NCBI RefSeq assembly: GCF_039729015.1
Contig: NZ_CP155792.1
Coordinates: 1,136,001 to 1,200,000 of the forward strand
Length of the DNA: 64,000 nucleotides
Reading direction: 5' to 3'
DNA from: Blastococcus sp. HT6-30
GTDB taxonomy: Bacteria > Actinomycetota > Actinomycetes > Mycobacteriales > Geodermatophilaceae
Positions 57,487-64,000 of the stretch are shown piece by piece; positions within the stretch are counted from its first letter, which is position 1; every line of letters starts with the position of its first letter. The translations under genes were made by a program, and so were the position numbers. The notes under the pieces were generated by a model, which made no database searches, was not told the DNA's origin, and saw nothing but the letters and a program-made list of their open reading frames with translations.

Positions 57487-58868
57487 TCACGCCGTCGACC
57501 CGGACCGGCTCCCCGCGGGAACGCCGCCGGTCACGCTCCCGCCGGCAGCACGGCGGGGTCCGAGCAGCACCCGCCCCAGCACGCGCGGGCGCATCTGCGA
57601 CGGCGGCCGGGTGAGTATCCCGATGACCCGGACGAACGCCGCAGCCACCTCGGGGTCGCGGTGGGCGACCGGGAGCAGGCGCTCCAGGTAGGCGGTGGTG
57701 AGGCGCCAGGGCACCGGTCGAGGGCCCTCGACCTCCGGGTGCGCGAGGTCGCATCCCGTGGCGAGGTCCCACGCGTCCTGCACGGCCCACCGCGCCGCCG
57801 ACAGCGTCCGCAGGCCGACGCGGTCGAGGCCGTGCGCGTCCAGGACGCGGCCGAGTTCCAGGGCCTCGATGATCGCCACGGTCATGCCCTGCCCAAGCGG
57901 GGATCGAAGGAGCACACCGCGTCGCCGGCGAGGAGGTAGCCCTCGGGCAGGCGGCGCAGCCGGTCGTACCGGTGCCGGGAGAACGAGGGGAAGGCGGCTC
58001 GCGCGGCGTCCCCGATCGGCTCGGCGCCGGCGACGACGTCGTGCAGGTCGCGGCTCCAGAGGTCGGCCGCGTAGTCGGTGAAGCCGTCCAGGTCCGCCGG
58101 GGGCGTTCCCCAGCATCCCGATCAGGGTGACCAGCCACCGCCCGTCCTCGACGGCGAGCGCGACCCCGCCTCTGCGGCCGCCCGGGGGGACGTCCACCAG
58201 CACGTTCCGGCTCCCGCCCAGGTCGGCGGGGTCGCGGCGGAACAGCCGCGTGGTGTAGTGGATGTCGACCTTCAGCCGCTCCTCGGCGGGCGGTGCGAAG
58301 CCGAGGTCGGCCAGCCAGCGCGGCGACCGGGAGCTGCGGCCCGTGGTGTCGACCACCAGGTCGGCGTCCAGCGTCCGCTCCTCGGTGGGGTCGGCCTCGA
58401 CCGCAGCCGCACCCCCGTCACACGGCTCCGGTCGCCGGTCGTCCGCAGGTCCCGGGCGGCCCAGCCGTCGAGCACCTCCACCCGGTCCAGCGCCCGGACC
58501 CGGTCGCGGACGACGCCCTCAATGAGCGGCCGGGTCGCTCCCGCGATGCGGAGGTCCGAGCCGGTCAGGTCCAGGCGGCCGCCGCCCATGTGGAAGCGCC
58601 ACTCCGGCGCCGGGATGACGTGGGCGCTGCCCGCGGCGAGGTCCTCGACGATGCCGGGCAGCAGCTGTTCCAGCCGGGTCAGCCCGCCGGGCACCAGCAG
58701 GTGGATGTGCTGACCCTGCGGCACTCCCCGACGGTCCACCCGGCCGTCGGGCAGGACGTCGCGGTCGACCAGCGTGGCGCGGTCGAAGCGGCGGGCCAGC
58801 GGTACGGCGTGCACGAGCCCGGCCATGCCGGCACCGAGCACGACGGCGTGTTCTCCGAGGTGGGTCAC
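57487..58868 (-). pseudogene. FAD-dependent monooxygenase/hydroxylase with three frameshifts
   Basis: From ATG 58868 the FAD fold VLGAGMAGLVHAVPLARRF and QGQHIHLLVPGG are intact, but the frame changes near 58393-58420, again near 58098-58115 and again near 57886-57900 (inside the conserved FDPRLGQGM). Pieces in the three frames join into a normal squalene epoxidase/PHBH-like protein: VVDTTGRSSRSPRWLADLGF, then FTDYAADLWSRDLHDVV with LLAGDAVCSFDP, then QGMTVAIIEALELGRVL. Without the shifts it would be about 460 residues. Gene loss is the simplest reading, though repeated sequencing error cannot be excluded by eye. Confidence 0.85.
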
Positions 58869-58991
58869 GGCTTCCTCCTGGCGGCAGCGACGGTGGCGTC
58901 AGCCCACGCTACGAACGGCGGCGTCCGGTCGGCATCGGGCAGATGGTGCAACTCGGCGAGGAGCGCGACTGCACCATCCTGTCCACGCCGG

Positions 58992-60337
58992 CTACACCAG
59001 GTCGTGCTCGTAGGCGTACGCGGTCGCTGCGGACCGGTTGGGCAGCGCCAGCTTCGTGAAGACGTTGTGCAGGTGCCGCGCCACGGTCTTGTCGCTGATG
59101 ACCGGCTGCTCGGCGATCTCGCGGTTGGTGCGGCCCGCAGCGACCAGGCGGGTCACGTCCAGCTCGCGCGGTGTCAGCCCGGCCGCAGCGTCCGGCCCAG
59201 CGGACCCCGGACGCGCGAGGTCCGGCGCGGCCCCGACGGCCGTGAAGACGCGCACCGCCGCGGCCACCTCCATGGCGGCCGTGTCGTCGTCACCGAGCGC
59301 CCGCAGGGCCCGGCCGATCAGGACTCGGGTCCGGGCCGCCTCATAGGGAGCGGGCAGCGCCGCCCAGCTCCTCAGGGCGTCCGACAGCTCCTCGAGCGCC
59401 GGCCCGCACCTGCCCTGGGCGAGCGACACCGTTCCCCGGGCGCGCGCGGCGGTGGCCCGGAGGACGCCCGTGCCGACGTCGTCGGCGATGCCGTCCAGCT
59501 CGACGCTCGCGGTCCGCGCCGCCTCGACGTCACCCGCGGCCAGCATGATCTGGACGGCGGCGGCCAGCAGCTCCGCCCGCGGCCGGGGCGCGCGACCTCG
59601 TCCACGACGCCGTGATCGCCGGGGGCGGACCGGCCCGCCGGGGGCGGACCGGCCGACGGCGCAGCGGATCGCGGCCACCGCCGTCTACGTGCGTCCCTGG
59701 GCCAGCCGCAGCAGCGCCAGTCCCGGGTGCGGGTCGTGGCCCAGGGCGACCGCCTGCTGGAAGGTGGCCTCGGCGGCGGCGTGCTCACCGCGCATGCGGT
59801 GCAGCTCGGCTCGCTGGTAGTAGGCCATCCCGGCGGCCCCCGGAAGGGGACGAGACCGCCCTGCGCCTCGCACCAGCCGCTCAGCGCGGCCGTCCACTGC
59901 TGGGCTCGCCGCAGGTCGAGGACCTGCTGGCAGGCGAGGAGCACGGCGCAGTACACGATGCCGGCGGCGATCGGCGAGACGCGCCCGGCCCGGACCGCCA
60001 CCATCGCGTCGTCGAGCTCGGCCAGGCCGCGGGCCGTCTGGCCGTTCCGGATCAGCGCCTGGCCCTGCCCGAGGCAGCCGAGCGCCGCCAGGTCGGCGTC
60101 GCCGAAGCGCCGGCCGATCGAGGTGGCCGCGGCGAACGCACGGAGAGCTGTGGCCGGATTCCCGCCGTCCAGCTCCTGCAGCCCGGCCGGGAGCAGCAGG
60201 TACCCACGTTCGGCGCAGTCCTGCGGCGCGCCCTCCTCCAGGACCCGGTGCGCGCGGGCGAGCAGCAGCACCAGGCCGAGCCAGAAGGCGCACCGAGCAG
60301 CGGGCAGCACGTCGCCGCGGTCGGCTGCGTGCTGCAT
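58992..60337 (-). pseudogene. LuxR-family transcriptional regulator, multiply broken
   Basis: The C-terminal LuxR-type HTH is clear (LTPRELDVTRLVAAGRTNREIAE and KTVARHLHNVFTKL). Upstream, a TPR-like effector region is spread over frames: CAFWLGLVLLLARAH and AERGYLLLPAGLQELDGG from 60337; a frameshift near 59840; MAYYQRAELHRMRGEHAAAE; an in-frame TAG at 59685-59687; and another shift around 59590-59640. The expected N-terminal part is also missing. It sits directly upstream of the broken monooxygenase on the same strand; this regulator type often accompanies such enzymes. Confidence 0.82.
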
Positions 60338-60435
60338 GGTTCCTGGCTACACCTCGGCCGGTGGTCCGGACAGGGTTCACCGCGTGGCGCGCGGTCAGGT
60401 GCCTGGAGCCGGCGGATGACCGGGGGGCGAGGCAA

Positions 60436-61911
60436 TCAGGACGGGGCGGCGTCTCCGCTCGGTGCCGGTGGCCGGAACTGCGCCTGTGCACCGTCCGCCT
60501 GGGGAGCGCCCAGCGGTCGCCGGACGTACCCGACGGCGAGCGCCGAGCCGGCCACCAGCAGCGCGGCCAGGATGAGCAGCGCGGCGCGGAACCCCTCGGC
60601 GAAGGTCGCGGGCTCGGTGTAGTCGTCCCCGCCGAGTCCGGCCGCGACGGGGACGACCGCCACCGCCAGCAGCCCGGCCGCCCTCGCCACGGCGTTGTTG
60701 ACCCCTGACGCCACGCCGGCGTAGCGGTCCTCGGCGGAGTCGAGCACGGTCGCCGTCAGCGGGGCGACCAGCAGCGTGAGGCCGACGCCGAACAGCGCGA
60801 CGGAGGGGAGCACGTCGCCCAGGTAGGAGGCGTCCGGCCCGATCCGGAGCATCAGCAGGACGCCGCCCGCGGCGACCAGCGGCCCGGCGGTGAGCAGCGC
60901 CCGCGGCCCGATCCGCTGGGCCAGCGCCCCGACGCGGGCGGAGAAGACGAGCATCAGCCCGGTGACCGGGAGCAGCGCGGTGCCGGCCAGCAGCGGGCTG
61001 TACCCGGACACCACCTGCAGCTGCAGGACGAGCAGCACGAACAGCCCACCGAGGGCCGCGTAGACGAACAGGGTCACGGCGTTGGCAGCGGCGAACTGCC
61101 GGTCGGCGAAGAGCGCCGGGGGGACCAGCGGGTGCTCCGACCGGCGCTCCACCCCGACGAAGGCAGCGAGGGCGAGGGCCCCGACCGCGCCGAGGAGCCA
61201 GGTGCCCGTGCCCGCACCACCGTCCCCCGCTGCGGTCAGGGCGTAGGTCAGGGCGCCGAGACCGGCGGCGACCAGCGCCGTTCCGGCCCAGTCCAGCCGG
61301 GGAGCGGCCGCCGGGTCGCGGGACTCGGGTACGTGCCGGGCCGCGACGGCGACCACCAGCGCGGCCAGCGGCAAGTTGATCAGGAAGACTGCCCGCCAGC
61401 TCCACTCCACCAGCCAGCCACCGACGAACGGCCCGATCGCGGCGGCGACGCCGGAGAGCCCGGACCACGCCCCGACCGCGGCGGCCCGGTCCGGTCCGGA
61501 GAACGACGCGGAGATGATGGCCAGGCTCCCCGGGGTGAGCAGGGCCCCGCCGACGCCCTGGAGGGCGCGGGCGGCCACGAGGGTGCCGATGTCCGGCGCC
61601 AGGCCGCACAGTGCCGAGGCGGCGGCGAACCAGCACACCCCCACGATGAAGACCCGGCGGCGTCCGAACCGGTCGCTGAGCGAACCGCCGAGCAGGATCA
61701 GCGCGGCGAGCGTCAGGGTGTAGGCGTTCACCGTCCACTGCAGACCGGCGAAGTCGGCGCCGAGGTCGGTACCGATCCGCTCCAGGGCCACGTTGACGAC
61801 CGTCGCGTCCAGCATGGCCACGCCCGAGCCGAGGACGGTGGCGAGCAGCACCCAGCGCCCGTGGGCCGTGCCCATGCGCAGCCCCGGGCCGGTCACGGAG
61901 GGGTCGGCCAC
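60436..61911 (-). CDS. EmrB/QacA-type 14-TM drug:H+ antiporter (MFS DHA2)
   Basis: 491 residues. Family motifs: LDATVVNVALERIGTDL, LQWTVNAYTLTLAALILLGG, SDRFGRRRVFIVG (motif A), ARALQGVGGALLTPGSLAII (motif C-like) and GVASGVNNAVARAAGLL. About 14 hydrophobic segments. It exports hydrophobic compounds; substrate unknown. GTG 61911 has GGAGGTG upstream. It diverges from the antiporter gene with a 129-base gap. Confidence 0.93.
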   Translation of the reverse strand: MADPSVTGPGLRMGTAHGRWVLLATVLGSGVAMLDATVVNVALERIGTDLGADFAGLQWTVNAYTLTLAALILLGGSLSDRFGRRRVFIVGVCWFAAASALCGLAPDIGTLVAARALQGVGGALLTPGSLAIISASFSGPDRAAAVGAWSGLSGVAAAIGPFVGGWLVEWSWRAVFLINLPLAALVVAVAARHVPESRDPAAAPRLDWAGTALVAAGLGALTYALTAAGDGGAGTGTWLLGAVGALALAAFVGVERRSEHPLVPPALFADRQFAAANAVTLFVYAALGGLFVLLVLQLQVVSGYSPLLAGTALLPVTGLMLVFSARVGALAQRIGPRALLTAGPLVAAGGVLLMLRIGPDASYLGDVLPSVALFGVGLTLLVAPLTATVLDSAEDRYAGVASGVNNAVARAAGLLAVAVVPVAAGLGGDDYTEPATFAEGFRAALLILAALLVAGSALAVGYVRRPLGAPQADGAQAQFRPPAPSGDAAPS

Positions 61912-62040
61912 GAGCGCACCTCCTCCACCGGCTGCCGGCAGCAGCGCGGGTTGCCTGCCGCACTCCAACGCCCGGTGTGAACAGGGATTCCCCGGCCGGC
62001 GGTCCCGGGCGGCGTTGCAGGGACGCGCAGAATGGCGGGC

Positions 62041-64000
62041 ATGGCGCCCGAGGCAGAGCTCGTCATCGCGGCCGGCGAGGTACCGGGGTACCTGGGGCCG
62101 ACCGCGGCCCTCGTCGTCGCGGCTGCGGTGATCGGCTACCTGTCGGCCCGCGCCCGGGTGGTGCCGATCGTGGGGTTCCTGGTGGCCGGCGTCCTGATCG
62201 GCCCGGCGCAGCTCGGCATCGTCGAGAACGGCGAGGCGGTGGAGGCCGCCGCCGACATCGGCGTCATCCTGCTGCTGTTCACCATCGGGATCGAGTTCTC
62301 CCTGGAGCGGCTGGCCCGGGTCTGGACCTGGATCGCCGTCGCCGGTGGCCTGCAGCTGCTGCTGGCGACCGGTGCCGGTCTCGGGCTGACCCTGGCCGCC
62401 GGTGGGAGCTGGCGCGACGGGCTGTTCACCGGGTTCCTGCTGGCCCTCTCCTCCACGGCCATCGTGCTGAAGCTGCTCGGGGAGCGGCGGGAGACCTCCG
62501 CGGTCCGGGGCCGGCTGGCGCTGGCCGTGCTCATCGCCCAGGACCTGGCCGTGGTGGCCATGGTGCTCGTCGTCCCCCTGCTCGGACCCACCGCGGACGG
62601 CGAGGGCTCCGGTGGCGGCTCGCTGCTGTGGGCGCTGCTCACCGCGGTCGCGGTCATCGTCGTCGTCCTGGTGGTCGCCCGCCGGGTGATGCCCGCGCTG
62701 CTCGACGTCGTGGCGCGGGCCTGCTCCCCGGAGGTCTTCCTCCTGGCGATCGTGGCGATCTGCTTCGGCACCGCCTACCTGACCGCGCTCGCCGGCGTCA
62801 GCGTCTCCCTCGGCGCCTTCCTGGCCGGCCTGGTGGTGAGCGAGAGCCGGGCCAGCAGCCAGGCGTTCGCCGAAGTCCTGCCGCTGCAGATCGTGTTCAG
62901 CGCGGTCTTCTTCGTCTCGGTCGGCATGCTCCTGGACGTACGGTTCATGCTCGCCAACCTGCCGCTGGTGCTCGGTGCCGCGGCCGTGGTGCTGGTCGTG
63001 AAGACGCTGACGACAGCGCTGGCCGCGACCGTCGCCGGGATACCGGTCCGCACCGCGGTGGCCACGGGGCTGCTGCTGGCCCAGGTCGGCGAGTTCTCGT
63101 TCGTGCTGCTGACCGTGGGCACTGCGGCGGGGCTGGCGCCGCTGGGGCTCGGGGACGAGGGCTCGCAGGTGGTCGTGGCGACGACGGTGCTGCTCATGCT
63201 GCTCACCCCGCAGCTGGCCGCGGCCGGCGCCCGGATCGACCGGTCCCGGCGGGCCTCCCAGGCTGACAACGCCGCGCAGGACGGTGGTCGGGCCCGCGAC
63301 CACGTCGCGATCATCGGCTGGGGCCCCACCGCCCTCGACCTCGCGGCGACCCTGCGCAGCCGGGGAGTGGACGTCGTGATGACCACGCTCAACCCCGACG
63401 GGGCGATGCAGGCAGAGGCTGCCGGGCACTCGGTCGTGCGCGGCGATCCCACGAAGGGGGAGATCCTGCGGACGGCGGGGGTGCCCGAGGCCCGGCTCGC
63501 CGTGGTCGCCGAGGACGACCCCGAGCAGGCGGTACGGGTCGTCGCGGCCGCCCGCGCGGTCACGCAGGCCCCGATCCTCGCGCGGCCGCTGGGTGCGGTC
63601 GACGTCGCCGAGCTGGCCGACGCCGGCGCCGACCACATCCTCGACCGGGACCGCCTCTCCGGCCAGGCGCTGCTGCGCTCGGTCCTCACCGAGCTGGGGC
63701 ACCCGGTCGTGCCCCCGAGCCGGGGCCGGACCGTCGTCGACACCGGCCGGGTGGTCCGGTACGCGTGGCCCCAGGTGAGCGGCTGCGGGCACGGCGCGGC
63801 GTCCCGGCCGGTGCTGCCCCGGGCGTCCGGCTGCGTCGGCTGCCTGCATGAGGGCACCGAGTGGGTGCACCTGCGCACCTGCCTGAGCTGCGGCTACGTC
63901 GGCTGCTGCGACTCCTCGCCGCGCCGGCACGCCCGCGCGCACGCCGCCGCCGGCGACCACCCGCTGATCGCCTCGGCCGAGCCGGGGGAGAGCTGGGGCT
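62041..64000 (+). CDS. CPA2 cation:proton antiporter with RCK-like domain and C-terminal UBP zinc finger (partial)
   Basis: 653 codons are visible from ATG 62041 and the gene continues past the window. Residues 1 to about 400 form the KefB/Na+-H+ exchanger membrane domain: VPIVGFLVAGVLIGP, IGVILLLFTIGIEFSLERL, LALSSTAIVLKLL and VGEFSFVLLTVG. About 418-560 is a TrkA_N/RCK-like nucleotide-binding domain (HVAIIGWGPTALDLA, whose last glycine is alanine). From about 578 a UBP-type zinc finger follows, with GCGHG, CVGCLHEG, LRTCLSCGYVGCC and HARAHAAAGDHPL, a domain best known from ubiquitin hydrolases. The fusion is unusual for a transporter. CAGAAT lies seven bases before the start. Confidence 0.9.
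   Translation, partial: MAPEAELVIAAGEVPGYLGPTAALVVAAAVIGYLSARARVVPIVGFLVAGVLIGPAQLGIVENGEAVEAAADIGVILLLFTIGIEFSLERLARVWTWIAVAGGLQLLLATGAGLGLTLAAGGSWRDGLFTGFLLALSSTAIVLKLLGERRETSAVRGRLALAVLIAQDLAVVAMVLVVPLLGPTADGEGSGGGSLLWALLTAVAVIVVVLVVARRVMPALLDVVARACSPEVFLLAIVAICFGTAYLTALAGVSVSLGAFLAGLVVSESRASSQAFAEVLPLQIVFSAVFFVSVGMLLDVRFMLANLPLVLGAAAVVLVVKTLTTALAATVAGIPVRTAVATGLLLAQVGEFSFVLLTVGTAAGLAPLGLGDEGSQVVVATTVLLMLLTPQLAAAGARIDRSRRASQADNAAQDGGRARDHVAIIGWGPTALDLAATLRSRGVDVVMTTLNPDGAMQAEAAGHSVVRGDPTKGEILRTAGVPEARLAVVAEDDPEQAVRVVAAARAVTQAPILARPLGAVDVAELADAGADHILDRDRLSGQALLRSVLTELGHPVVPPSRGRTVVDTGRVVRYAWPQVSGCGHGAASRPVLPRASGCVGCLHEGTEWVHLRTCLSCGYVGCCDSSPRRHARAHAAAGDHPLIASAEPGESWG

Noticed and set aside
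60436-63960. A single 1,174-codon minus-strand gene covering the MFS exporter and the antiporter region.
   Set aside because: The upstream 680 codons lie antisense to the antiporter gene and have no domain; GTG 61911 with GGAGGTG is the real exporter start.

Overview
The window is 64 kb of very GC-rich actinobacterial chromosome. Signs of this are GTG starts throughout, mycothiol-linked gene families (an Rv2466c-type thioredoxin-fold protein and a maleylpyruvate isomerase remnant), a CtaJ-like oxidase subunit, NrtR-controlled nadABC, and many starts placed 6-8 bases after a TANNNT box, which suggests leaderless mRNA. The overall gene style fits Geodermatophilaceae or a relative, but that placement is inference. 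I found no CRISPR array and no rRNA. There is one tRNA gene, tRNA-Arg(UCU).

Layout. Positions 1-5.8 kb hold a partial ThDP enzyme, a flavin reductase, a decayed disulfide reductase, a PAS-GGDEF-EAL protein and a luciferase-like oxidoreductase. Positions 5.9-10.3 kb hold nadA-nadB-nadC, transcribed leftward with 4-base overlaps, and the divergent NrtR-type repressor. Positions 10,466-26,439 are a genomic island of about 15.9 kb in the 3' half of tRNA-Arg, bounded by a perfect 43-bp direct repeat. It carries a tyrosine integrase, two paralogous excisionase-like proteins (one near each end), a MobF relaxase-helicase, an ArdC-like protein, a ParB-like protein and small hypotheticals. It also has a non-coding region of about 1 kb with a two-armed 11-bp-period repeat array and a large stem-loop. 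I see no coupling or translocation ATPase, so it looks mobilizable rather than self-transmissible. A lower-GC insertion inside it (about 17.0-20.8 kb) carries a secreted chymotrypsin-fold protease, a lipoprotein that resembles that protease's propeptide, and remnants of a transposase and an FtsX-type permease.

Positions 26.5-37.2 kb are chromosomal: ssb, a CDF transporter, ettA, a thioesterase / acyl-CoA ligase-like / thiolase row facing a MOSC-bioN-bioM-bioY row (a biotin-linked neighbourhood), and an alpha-glucosidase. Positions 37.3-45.4 kb hold mscS-MFS-glbO, a prolyl oligopeptidase, an HNH endonuclease, an amidase, a ctaJ-like gene and a DUF5130-like gene. Positions 45.5-57.5 kb hold pepN, an Rv2466c-type protein, an SDR, rpiB, argG with a likely ArgR site, an Eis-family acetyltransferase, a large lipoprotein, an ECF sigma factor with a SnoaL-like tail, and a potassium channel. 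From 57.5 to 60.3 kb a FAD monooxygenase and a LuxR regulator are both broken. The window ends with a 14-TM drug exporter and a proton antiporter whose C-terminus carries an RCK-like domain and a UBP-type zinc finger; that gene runs off the right edge.

Six pseudogenes of chromosomal type lie outside or beside the island, so this chromosome tolerates visible gene decay. Coordinates of starts are my choice among in-frame candidates, and the reasons are given per gene.
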